64,000 nt of DNA from Nocardioides sp. ChNu-153 (GTDB taxonomy: Bacteria > Actinomycetota > Actinomycetes > Propionibacteriales > Nocardioidaceae). The number at the start of each line of letters is the position of its first letter. Position 1 is the first letter of the stretch. This document shows, in pieces, positions 30,026-39,800 of this stretch. Position numbers and translations under genes: made by a program. A model generated the notes under the pieces. The model was not told where the DNA came from. It ran no database searches and saw only the letters and a program-made list of their open reading frames with translations. Location of the stretch: NCBI RefSeq assembly GCF_030466625.1, contig NZ_JADEVT010000005.1, positions 1-64,000 of the forward strand, read 5' to 3'.

Positions 30026-31357
30026 GTGCTGCAGGCAGAGCTGCGCGGGAAGACCGCCACGGCGAGCGGCGATGACACGCGGCTCGAAGACACCCTCACG
30101 TCGGCCGTCGTCGGTGGTCTTGCCTACCTGCCGCGAGTGGCGCTGGGGGCGGTTCTCGCCACGACGTTCCCGGACGTGGACTGGCGGACCGTGGACCTCG
30201 ACCGCGCCACGTTCCAGTTCTGGCCGTCCTTCTCCGACGGAACGGAGCCGGACGTCTTGCTCACGGTGGGCCAGCGGCTGATCGTGGTCGAAGCGAAGTA
30301 CCGCTCTGGTTTCGGCGTGCGCCAGCTGGAACGCGAGTGGGAGGGGGCACATGAACTCGCTGCGGCGCGGGGCGCCGACGAGGTTCTGCTGCTTGCCCTC
30401 ACGGCCAGCACCTCGGGAGAACCGACGGAGGTGGCCCAGCTTCGGACGAAGGTGGGGGGCGGGAGCCGGGTCGCGCACGTCTCGTGGCACGTCCTCGCGG
30501 GCGTCCTCGAAGGTGTGGATCTTGAGACGGCAGGCGCCGAGCGGTTGCGCGACGACATCGTGGCAGTCATGGAAAGACGGGGGGTTCGACACGTGTACAC
30601 GGGAATCGAGCTGGAAGACTGGTGGCTGGTCAGTGCCGCTCAACGGACCGCGCGCGAACGTGTGTACCCGCAGGTCGCCGCTCTTGCCCGAGAGCTCCAG
30701 CAATCCCTCGAGCCTGACGGCGTGCGATGGGGTGTCCGCGAGGACAAGATCGTCCATCACCACTCGACGTCGCTAGGTCTTCCCGCCAGCTGGGCCCGCA
30801 GCTACCTGCAGTTGCCGTTCTGGCCGCGCGACTTCCCCGTGAAGGGTCGGGGGACATCGTGGTGGGCTACGTTCCACGTGCTCCTCGACTTCTTGCAGGG
30901 GGACATCAGCGTGGGCTACCTGACGCGGCCGCAGACCGTCACGGCGGCGAGAACTGACTGGGCGGCTCTCGTCCCGCAGTTGTTGAGGGCTACCCACTCC
31001 CTGGATGCGTCGTGGCGCATCACCACGTCGCACGGCAACCTGGCGGTGCCCGACCAGTCGACGCACCCTGGGGAATGGCGCGAGGAAGAGCTGCGCGCGT
31101 CGATCGCCAGGCCGGCCAGCCATATCGTGCTCGAGCGACGCGTCGCCCTCCCGGATCTCACGAGCGGCGAGCTGGGGCGGCGCATGATCCTGGAGACCAT
31201 CCGGATGGTGCGGGACAACCCGGTGTGGCTGCCCCCCGGGTCCGGCGGACTGCTGCCCGATCCTGCGCCGGAGGACCTGCCGGTCGCCGACGATGAGGCC
31301 CTCCAAGCCGCGGAGTCCGAAGCCGTCGAGGACGCAGGTCGTAGCCACGGCGGCTGA
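30026..31357 (+). CDS. PD-(D/E)XK nuclease-like protein
   Basis: 443 aa. Residues 72-92 read GTEPDVLLTVGQ then RLIVVEAKYRSGFG: Asp76 and the E-x-K at about 89-91 form a PD-(D/E)XK core, with an upstream acidic residue (RLEDTLTSA) as possible first ligand. The remaining three quarters are unrecognised and contain Trp-rich segments (LELEDWWLVSAAQRTARERVY, WWATFHVLLDFLQGD). It stands alone between the AddAB-like pair and a poorly defined stretch. Probable DNA endonuclease of the defence type; target unknown. GTG start with no ribosome site but a well-placed -10 box. Confidence 0.75.
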   Translation: MLQAELRGKTATASGDDTRLEDTLTSAVVGGLAYLPRVALGAVLATTFPDVDWRTVDLDRATFQFWPSFSDGTEPDVLLTVGQRLIVVEAKYRSGFGVRQLEREWEGAHELAAARGADEVLLLALTASTSGEPTEVAQLRTKVGGGSRVAHVSWHVLAGVLEGVDLETAGAERLRDDIVAVMERRGVRHVYTGIELEDWWLVSAAQRTARERVYPQVAALARELQQSLEPDGVRWGVREDKIVHHHSTSLGLPASWARSYLQLPFWPRDFPVKGRGTSWWATFHVLLDFLQGDISVGYLTRPQTVTAARTDWAALVPQLLRATHSLDASWRITTSHGNLAVPDQSTHPGEWREEELRASIARPASHIVLERRVALPDLTSGELGRRMILETIRMVRDNPVWLPPGSGGLLPDPAPEDLPVADDEALQAAESEAVEDAGRSHGG

Positions 31358-31594
31358 GCACCTGCGCCGTTGGGAGGTCTGCGGCGGCGCACGTGCGCCG
31401 GTACTGATCAACACAGTCGGCGCCCCGTCGTACGGTCGCCGCACCACGACGGACACCTACTACGAGCGGGAGCGGGCGAGCGCCGAGGCGCGGAAGCTGC
31501 GGACGCCGCTGCTGCACGTGGCGGCGCGGCGGCCCGAGCACGCGGTCCGCAACCCGCCGCCTGCGACCCATCGGCGCGAGCGACGTGTCCCCCA
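31358..31594. other. Probable decayed or non-coding stretch
   Basis: No complete gene. One frame reads DTYYERERASAEARKLRTPL and continues to about 31570, and a second frame carries the sensible sequence after 31595. This suggests that one gene was once continuous and has lost its frame and start, but no homolog can be named. Confidence 0.3.
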
Positions 31595-31852
31595 GTGGCG
31601 CGCCTGCTCGAGATCTTCCTCGACCGGGTGGCGTGGCGTGCGGCGACGCAGCGCGCTGACTCCGCGGCGTACCTCCTCGACGACGCCTACGAGTCGAGCG
31701 TCGGCACCGCGGACAGGGCGTTGAAGGCTGCGCTCCGAGCGCTCGGCGACCGGCCGGAAGCCGCCGACAGCCCCGCCTGGCCCCATGTGCGCGAGCTGCT
31801 CGAGCGGCTGGGCGAGCCGCCCCACATGCGGCCGACCGGGAGGGTGGACTAG
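31595..31852 (+). CDS. Small hypothetical protein, possibly a gene remnant
   Basis: 85 aa from GTG. The sequence ARLLEIFLDRVAWRAATQRA, then SAAYLLDDAYESSVGTADRA and WPHVRELLERLGEP looks like genuine protein with amphipathic helices, in contrast with the low-quality translation just upstream in the same frame. No ribosome site is seen. It could be the C-terminal end of a broken gene or a short independent gene. Confidence 0.35.
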   Translation: MARLLEIFLDRVAWRAATQRADSAAYLLDDAYESSVGTADRALKAALRALGDRPEAADSPAWPHVRELLERLGEPPHMRPTGRVD

Positions 31853-31868
31853 ACCGAGCAAATTAAAA

Positions 31869-31879
31869 GTCGCAGCGAC
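31869..31879. promoter_or_regulatory. GTCGC-A-GCGAC palindrome
   Basis: Perfect 11-base palindrome in the AT-rich region upstream of the ARPP-1 gene, about 12 bases before the TACGGT -10 box, so it lies where a -35 element would be. Candidate activator or repressor site. Confidence 0.4.
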
Positions 31880-31891
31880 AATAAAACGTGG

Positions 31892-31918
31892 TACGGTGCT
31901 CTTGTCAATCAGACAAGA
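31892..31918 (+). promoter_or_regulatory. Promoter with overlapping operator of ARPP-1 gene
   Basis: TACGGT at 31892-31897 is the likely -10. It is followed by TCTTGTC-AATCA-GACAAGA (31900-31918), a perfect inverted repeat with 7-base arms spanning the expected start of transcription near 31904. An operator over the start site is the classic repression layout. The region 31855-31920 is unusually AT-rich for this genome. Confidence 0.55.
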
Positions 31919-31933
31919 AACGGAGGTGTGGAG

Positions 31934-32785
31934 ATGCGACTCCACCTCGGCGACGGCACCACGGCCGGCGCGATCACAATCTTCCCGGTCTGGCACGACC
32001 AGCCGGTCGCCGCACGCCGCGGCTACGACACGACCAGGGCGACCCTCGCCATCAGCGAGCTGCCGGGCGGGGCGCACGTGCCGCGCCTGCAGGTGGGCAA
32101 CGCCGGCGACCGCCCCGCGCTCCTGCTCGAGGGGCAGCTGCTGGAGGGCGGGCTGCAGCACCGCATGGCGGTGACGTCGACGCTGGTCGGCGCCCGCACC
32201 CAAGTGGGGATCGACGTCATGTGCGTCGAGCAGGGCCGCTGGCACGGCGGCGCGACGCAGACGACGAGCGGCCGCCGCGCCCCGACGTACGTCGCTCGCG
32301 CGGCCGCCCTCGGCCAGGACGAGGTCTGGCGTCGGGTCGGCAACCTCGACGCCGGCTCGCCGACCCGGTCGCTCGTCGAGCGGTACGACACGCCCCGCCC
32401 GCCGCAGGACGCGGCCGACGCCCTGCTGCGGCGGGTGCGTCCGCTCGCCGGCCAGACCGGTGTGCTCGTCGGTGTCGGGGGCCAGCCGTTGACGCTCGAG
32501 GTCTTCGACCACCCGCAGACGCTCGCGGAGCAGCTGGCCCCGATCGTCAGGGGCGCCGCGCTGGACGCGCTGCTGGGACCGGCCGAGCCGACCCCGGGTC
32601 GGCGCGCCCGACGGATGCTGGAGCGTCTGCGGCGGGTGGGCGTGGCCCGTCGCCCGGGCGACGCCGTTGACCGAGGGGCGAGCCCCCAGCTCGACGTGAT
32701 GGTGCTCCGAGCCGGTGCCGGCACGAGGCGCGCCCTGCACCTGCGGACGACGTACCTGCGCCACCCGATGCTGCTGGCAGCCTGA
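31934..32785 (+). CDS. ARPP-1 family domain protein
   Basis: 283 aa. ATG at 31934 chosen because GGAGG lies at the right distance; the GTG at 31928 is too close to it. The central block LLLEGQLLEGGLQHRMAVTS then STLVGARTQVGIDVMCVEQG with RW matches ARPP-1, a domain named for association with ADP-ribosyl-related and phosphatase proteins in predicted conflict systems. The C-terminal 60 residues are Arg-rich before a final strand region (RRALHLRTTYLRH). Biochemical activity is not established; binding of a nucleotide or modified base has been suggested for such systems. Tight operator control and a following HD hydrolase suggest nucleotide-related function. Confidence 0.7.
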   Translation: MRLHLGDGTTAGAITIFPVWHDQPVAARRGYDTTRATLAISELPGGAHVPRLQVGNAGDRPALLLEGQLLEGGLQHRMAVTSTLVGARTQVGIDVMCVEQGRWHGGATQTTSGRRAPTYVARAAALGQDEVWRRVGNLDAGSPTRSLVERYDTPRPPQDAADALLRRVRPLAGQTGVLVGVGGQPLTLEVFDHPQTLAEQLAPIVRGAALDALLGPAEPTPGRRARRMLERLRRVGVARRPGDAVDRGASPQLDVMVLRAGAGTRRALHLRTTYLRHPMLLAA

Positions 32786-32832
32786 CGCGGCTGCCGCCAC
32801 CGACCCGCGACCGCGGGACGAGAGGAGGCCCC

Positions 32833-33708
32833 ATGTGGGTCGAGGAGATGGACACCGAGCGGTTCGCCGCTGCAGTCGGGCTGGCCGCCCACCTGCACCG
32901 TGGCCAGGTGCGCAAGGGCTCGCAGGTGCCCTACGTCAGTCACCTGCTGAGCGTCGCCGCCCTGGTCGCGGAGGACGGCGGCACCGAGGACCAGGTCATT
33001 GCCGGCCTGCTGCACGACGCCGCCGAGGACCAGGGCGGGGAGGCGACCCTCACAGTGATCGCCGAGCGATTCGGAGCCGGCGTGGCCGAGCTGGTGCGGG
33101 CGTGCTCGGACTCGATCGACGAGGCCGGTGTGGAGAAGGCGCCGTGGAAGGAGCGCAAGGAAGCGGCGATCGCGCACGTGGCCCACGTCCCCGCAGGGGC
33201 GCTGCTCGTGCTGGCGGCCGACAAGCTGCACAACACACGCAGCACGGAGGCCGATCGCGCGCTCCACGGATCGGGCGTCTGGACACGCTTCAAGGCCGGT
33301 CGTGACGGCTTCCTCTGGTACCACCTGGCCGAGCTGCTGGCGCTCGAGGAGCGGATTCCGGAATCCCGGTCGGTGCGCCTGCTGCGACGGGAGCTGTCAG
33401 GCCTGGCGTGCGGCGAGGCCGCAGGCTCCCCGTTGGCAACGGTCGCCAACGTGCCCGAGGAGGTGCGACCGTTCTTCGCCGCCGGACTCCTGCAGGAGCG
33501 CTGGCAGGGTTGGGGGTTCGGCGACTGCCCCGAGCAGGACGCATTCGTCGCGGGGCACCAGGTCACGAGCCTGTACGGCCTCGTGCGGTCCGCCGATCTG
33601 GCGGACTACGACGGCGACGCGGCGCGGTACGACGCGCACGCCGACACGGTCAACGAGCGGTACGGCGCGTCCGTCGTGAGCGTGACCGAGGAGTGGTCAT
33701 GGGGCTGA
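32833..33708 (+). CDS. SpoT/MESH1-like HD hydrolase
   Basis: 291 aa, start ATG with GAGGAGG 6 bases upstream. The N-terminal 180 residues form an HD domain: HLHRGQVRKGSQVPYVSHLL (first His), GLLHDAAED near residue 58-66 (HD metal pair plus ED) and DKLHNTR near 130. This is the set seen in (p)ppGpp hydrolases such as SpoT and MESH1. No synthetase or TGS domain is present. A C-terminal extension (ATVANVPEEVRPFFAAGLLQ, GHQVTSLYGLVRSADLADYD) is unrecognised; a similar short segment appears in debris at 50,970. Likely a nucleotide pyrophosphohydrolase. Confidence 0.8.
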   Translation: MWVEEMDTERFAAAVGLAAHLHRGQVRKGSQVPYVSHLLSVAALVAEDGGTEDQVIAGLLHDAAEDQGGEATLTVIAERFGAGVAELVRACSDSIDEAGVEKAPWKERKEAAIAHVAHVPAGALLVLAADKLHNTRSTEADRALHGSGVWTRFKAGRDGFLWYHLAELLALEERIPESRSVRLLRRELSGLACGEAAGSPLATVANVPEEVRPFFAAGLLQERWQGWGFGDCPEQDAFVAGHQVTSLYGLVRSADLADYDGDAARYDAHADTVNERYGASVVSVTEEWSWG

Positions 33709-33823
33709 CCCACGGCGCGGCCCCGTGCGACCCAGGGGATCGGCGCCCGTCCGCTTGAACTAGCCCACGTGACGGTCTTCACTCGTGCAGACTGGCGCGC
33801 GACGATGAGGAAGTGGGTTCATC

Positions 33824-36800
33824 ATGGACGGCGACGGGCTCACGTCGTACGACGCGGTCAAGGCCGGGCGGCCGGACCGGGTGTGGCTCCACCCGACTGC
33901 CGATCTGCTGGTGACGGCGCTGGCCGAGCGCGTCGGGAGTGAGACGCTAGCGGTTGTTCGAGGCCCGCAGGACGACTGGCTCACCGTTGCCGACCGCCAG
34001 AGTGGCGCGGTCTTCGTCGAGGCCGAGCGGGACAGCCTCCTGATCTTCCCCGTGGGTCCCGCCGCAGCCATGCCGACGGACGCGGTGCACGTCGACCGCG
34101 TCGGGGCGGCGGGGGACGACGGCCTCAGTGAGGTCGTCGTCGACCTGACGCGGGTCGCGCGCGGCGACGAGGCGCAGATCGTCGGGCTGATGGCGACGGC
34201 GCACCGGCGCTGCCGTGGGCGGAGCGGCGACGAGCCGGGCGAACCGGCGGCGACGGGCACCGTCCCGACCGAACCCCCGGCCACGTCGTCGGAGGAGACG
34301 GCCATGACCGACGCGGGCGCCACCGCACGCATGCGTGCCGACGTCAGCAGCCAGTGGTCGTGGGCGTCGTCGGTGGCGCGGATCCCACAGGTCTCCGGCG
34401 TCCTGGTCGAGCTGGTCGAGCCGGTCGCGCACGCGCGACTGACGGTGTCGGTGTCGGACGGTGATGTGGTCTTCGGTTCCCGCACGGCGTACGAGGGCCC
34501 GGTCGGGGCAGGCCCGTGGGTGCGGGAGTCCGTGCATGTCCCCCTCTCGGCGCGCGTGATGTCGCAGGTCACCGAGCGCCAGGCGGCGTCGTGCGTCATC
34601 GAGCTCGTCGATGCGGCCACCGGCAAGGTTCTCTCGCGGCACGAGGAGGCCATCGACATCCAGCCGCGCGACCTGTGGCTGTGGACGGGTGACCCTCGGC
34701 GCAACGACGAGACGGAGCGTCTCCGGTCGCGCGTGGAGGCCCTCGGCGTGAGCCTGCAGGCCGCCGCCTCGGCCGAGGAACAGTCGCGGATCCAGGCCGA
34801 GATCGACGACCTCGGTCGGCGGTTCGCGTCGATGAACCGGTCGTCGAACAATCTGGCGCGGGCGCTCCTCGCTGCCTTCGTGCGGCCCAACCATCCCGAT
34901 ATCGCTGTGGTCGCCCGCGAGGCCGCTGCCGTTCTCGGCCGGAACGTGGGCGAGGCGGGATTCCACGCCTTCCAGATGACCGACCCTGCCGAGGTCGAGA
35001 AGCGCGTGGAGGAGTCGGTCACGGCGACCTACGAAGCACTCGTCGCGCGCGGCATCGCCTACTCCGAGCCGCCGCCGGGCTGGGACTACGAGCGTGAGGG
35101 CCAGCGCATCCGGGACCACGGTGATGTCGCCCGTGGCGGGCTCGGCACGTGCATGGACACGACGGTGCTCATGGCGGCGGTGCTCGAGCAGATCGGTCTT
35201 CTTCCGGTCCTCGTGCTCGTGCCCGGTCACATCTTCGTCGGCTACTGGCGTCGAGACCCCGCCGCGAACGAGCGGGGAACGTCGGAGTGGTACCCGGGTG
35301 CCCCTGTCGTCGACGACCTCGCCACCGTCCGCACCCTCGTCGACGGTGGGTGGCTGGGGGTCATCGAGACGACGACGTTGACGGCCGGCAAGAACGTCAG
35401 CGCGGACCAGGCGAGGTCGCACGCAGTCGGCGGCGGTCTGAGCTCGGGGCTGAGCCAGGGCCGGGTCGACCTCATCGACGTCGCCGCCGCCCGCCGCGCC
35501 GGCGTCTCTCCGCTGCCCGCGGTCAGCGAGCGTGCCGACGGGGTCACGGAGGTCGTCGAGTACCGGCTCGGCGGCGATCGTGACGTCACCGAGGTCGAGC
35601 CCGAGGAGGTCGACCTCGCCGACCGGGACCGGCACGTCGATCACCATCCGCCGCGTTACCGCACGTGGAAGGCGTCGCTCTTCAGCCTCAACGCGACGAA
35701 TGCTCTCCTGAACCTTCGAGCCAACGCCCGGGTGCAGCCGCTGGTGCTGCCGCCCGAGGGGCTCGGGATGCTCGAGGACAAGCTGAACCAGGACGCGTCG
35801 TTCACGGTGCGCAGTGGCTTCGACGTGCCCGAGGTCTGGCGTGCTCGCGACGTCCCCAACGCGGTGCTCGCCCTCCGAGGTGACGACGCGGATCCGCAGG
35901 ACGTGCTGGTTCAGCTGCGCGACCGCAACCTCTACGTGCAGCGCATGGCGACGGGCAAGGACGGCCCTCGCCCCGTCGGCCCGGACGCGTGGTTCCGCGA
36001 GCTCCGCTCGATGGCCAACAACGCGAGGACGGCTCGCGAGGAGCGCGGCATGAACCCGCTCTTCCTGTGCATCGGTCTGCTGCGCTGGGAGCACAAGCCC
36101 GGCGCACCGCTGGCCGAGGCTCCTCTCCTCCTGGTCCCGGTCCACCTGCGTCCTGACCGTGGTCGCAAGACCTTCTCGCTCTCGCTCGACACCTCCCAGC
36201 GCACGACCGCCAACGCGGCGCTCATCGAGTGGCTGCGCCGGGAGCACGGCTTCGCCGTACCGAGTCTGGACGAGCCGGTGACCGATCGGGCGGGCATCGA
36301 CGTGGACGGCATCCTCGCCGACGTACGACGTGCGGTCGCCGACCGCGGGTTGCCGTTCGAGGTGGCCCCCGAGGCACGCCTGGCGACCCTCGACCTGACG
36401 GCCTTCCGCATGTGGCAGGACCTCGACACCCAGGGCACGCGGTTCCTGGAGCGCCCGCTCGTGCGTCACCTGGTCGAGACCCCGACCGAGCGGTTCCAGG
36501 ACCCTGTCGGTGTGGCCACCCCGCAGGGTGGTGAGCTCGAGGCCACCCTCGACCAGCTCGAGACCCCGATCCCTGCGGACGCCACCCAGAAGCGTGCGGT
36601 GCTCTGGGCCCGCGAGGGTCACACCTTCGTGCTCCAGGGGCCGCCGGGCACGGGCAAGTCGCAGACCATCACGAACATCGTCGCCGAGTGCGTGCTGTCG
36701 GGGATGCGCGTGCTGTTCGTGGCCGAGAAGGGCACCGCGCTCGCCGTCGTCCAGCGCCGCCTCGATGCGATCGGGCTCGGCCCCTTCACCCTGAACCTGC

Positions 36801-39800
36801 ACCACGAAGGATCCAACGCCGCGGCGGTGCGGACGCACCTACGGACCTCGCTCGAGTCCACCGTCCAACCGGACCCGGCGGCGACCGAGAGCGCCCGTCG
36901 TCGTCTGAGGAACGCACGGTTCGCGCTGGCCGAGTACCCCGCGCAGCTGCACGAGCCCAACGCCGCCGGAATGTCGGCGTACGGCGCGCGCGACGAGCTG
37001 CTCGTGCTCGGCGAGGGTCCCGCTCTTCCTGTCACCGCGACCACCGTCGCGCACCACGCCGACCAGCTCGAGGCGTTGCGCGAGCTGTGCCGGGACCTGC
37101 CGCGCTGGACCGCCGCCGCAGGCACACGGCCGGACCACCCGTGGCGGTTGGCCGGCAGAGGCGCCGGCGACCCGTTCGCTCCGGAGGAGGTGGCCGAGGT
37201 CGTCCGGACGCTGCTCGCCGAGACCCGGTGGGCCCGCTCGACAGGAGGCGCCGTACGTCGCCTGCTCGACGCCGCGACCCACCCGGGCCAGCTGCGCGTG
37301 CTCGCCGCCGGGGCGCACGACGAGCTGCCCCACGGCGCCGAGCTGGACGCCGTCCTGGATCCGCGGTGGCGTCGTACGACGGCGGACGCGCTCGCCGCGT
37401 GCCGCCAGGTGGTCGACCAGGCCGCACCTCGTCTCCGCGGCTTCCCGCCGGCTGTCGTCGACCGTGATCTACGCTCGGTCCTCGCCCGGCTGGACGCCGC
37501 GGACGCGTCGGGCGTCTTCGGCCGGGGGAAGCGCCGCGTGGCCGCGCTCGCGCCGTTGTCCGCGCTGGCGCCCGCCGGACTGGACGTGGCCGCCTCCGAT
37601 CCTCGCGCGCTCCTGACCGACCTCGTCGCAGCGCAGGACGCAGCGGTCCACGTGCGCAACGTGCTCGGCACCGTGGCCGGGCTCGGGCCGCACCGGACGA
37701 CCAACCCGTTCGAACCGGGGGCGCTGGAGGGCGTCCGGCAGCGGCTGGACGCGGTGGCCGAGCTCACCGAGCCGCTCCGGGCCTCGGACGACTGGTCGCG
37801 GCAGGTGGCGGCCGCGACCCGCGACGGTGTCCTGACAGCCGACCGGGGCCACCTGGCGGCGTACGCCGAGGCTTGGGACCGGCTGTGCGAGCTGCTCGGC
37901 GTGCAGGTCGCCGATCTCGACGCCTGGCGCTCGGACGACGGCCTCGTCGCGGCCGTGTCCCGGCACGAGAGCGTGTGGCGCCAGCACGTCGACCACGAGC
38001 GGCTCCTACCGCTCCAGCGCTGGTGCGCCCTCGTGCGTGTGCTTGAACCGATGCGGTCCGTGGGCCTCGACGAAGCTCGTGCCCAGCTGCTGGAGGGACG
38101 TCTGGCGGCGGACGTCGCTGAGGAGGCGCTCGCCCGAGGCATCGCGCAGGCATCGCTCAGCGAACGGGTGAGGGCGGCCGGCCTCGACCGCTTTGATCCC
38201 GTCGCGCACGACCAGCGGGTGACCGGTTACGCGGCTGCGCAGGCCGAGGTGCGGCGTCAGTGGGTGACCGACGGGCCGGCGCGACTGCTCACGCGGCGCG
38301 AGACCGGCGGCTCCGGTCACAGCACCGGGGGGCTCGCTCGGGAGCTCGAGAAGACGTCACGCAAGCTCGGCACACGGGCGATCCTGCGCAAGCACGGCGC
38401 AGCGGTGCAGGAGGTGACCCCCCTCTTCCTCTGCAGCCCCTCGTCGGTCGTAGACTTGGTCGACCCCGAGCTGCTCGACTTCGACGTCGTCGTCTTCGAC
38501 GAGGCATCGCAGATCACGGTGCCCGAGGCCGTCGGAGCGCTCGGCCGCGCGAAGTCCGCCGTCGTCGTCGGTGACAGCAAGCAGATGCCACCGACGCGTG
38601 TGGTCGCCGCGCAGCACCCCGACGACGCGCTGGAGGAGGACGAGGACGACGTCGTCGAGGACCAGGAGTCGATCCTGAGCGAGTGCGAGCTCGCCCGGGT
38701 GCCGACGCTGGCGCTCGACTGGCACTACCGCAGCCAGGACGAGGCGCTGATCGCCTTCAGCAACCGGACCTACTACCGGAGCGGGCTCAGCAGCTTCCCC
38801 ACCCCGACGCTGATGTCGTCGGAGACCGGCGTCGACTTCCGCCGGGTCGAGGCGGGGCAGTACTTCCGCGCCGGGAGCAACCAGAAGGCCCATCTCGGCG
38901 GAGGCGTCGTCGCCGGGAACAACACCAACCCGGCCGAGGCGCTCGAGATCGTCGCGTACGTCGAGCAGATGGTCGAGCGGGCCGGTGAGGACGTCCCGTC
39001 GGTCGGCGTCGTCACCTTCAACGAGAGTCAGCGCCAGCTCATCGAGGACCTGCTCGTGACGCGGGCGCACCCCGGCGTGCTGCGAGCCATGGACGAGACC
39101 CACACGGGCCGGGGCGAGGCGCTCTTCGTGAAGGCCCTCGAGCAGGTCCAGGGCGACGAGCGTGACGTGGTGCTGTTCTCGGTCGCCTTCTCCAAGCAGC
39201 CGAACGGCCGGATCCCTACCAACTTCGGGCCGCTGTCCAACAGCGGTGGCGAGCGCAGGCTGAACGTCGCGATCACTCGCGCGCGGCGGAGGAACGTGGT
39301 CTTCTGCAGCTTCGACCCCAGCGAGCTCGAGGTCTCGGCTGCGACCTACAACGGACCGCGCGACCTCAAGGCCTTCCTGGCCTTCGCGAAGGGCCAGGCG
39401 ACGTCCTCGCCCGCCGACGAGGACGACGCCACGCGGGTCGTCCTGCGTGACCGCCACCGCGACGACGTCGCCGCCGCGCTCCGAGCTGCGGGACTGACGG
39501 TCCTCACGGACGTGGGGATGTCCGGCTTCCGCCTGGATCTCGTCGTCTGCCGCAGGGACGACCCCGCCCGCCCGTTGCTGCCCGTCCTGCTCGACGGCGA
39601 GGGGTGGCGGACCCGCAGCACGGTGTCGGACCGGGACGTGCTGCCCGTCGAGGTGCTCGAGAACCTGATGGGGTGGCCTAAGGTGCTCCGGATCTGGTGG
39701 CCGATGTGGCTCCAGAACCGGCGACAGGTCGTCGACGAGCTCGTGCGGCAGGTCGCCACGGTGGAGGAGTCGGTGCAGCCGGAGCCGGAGCCGGTCGCGG

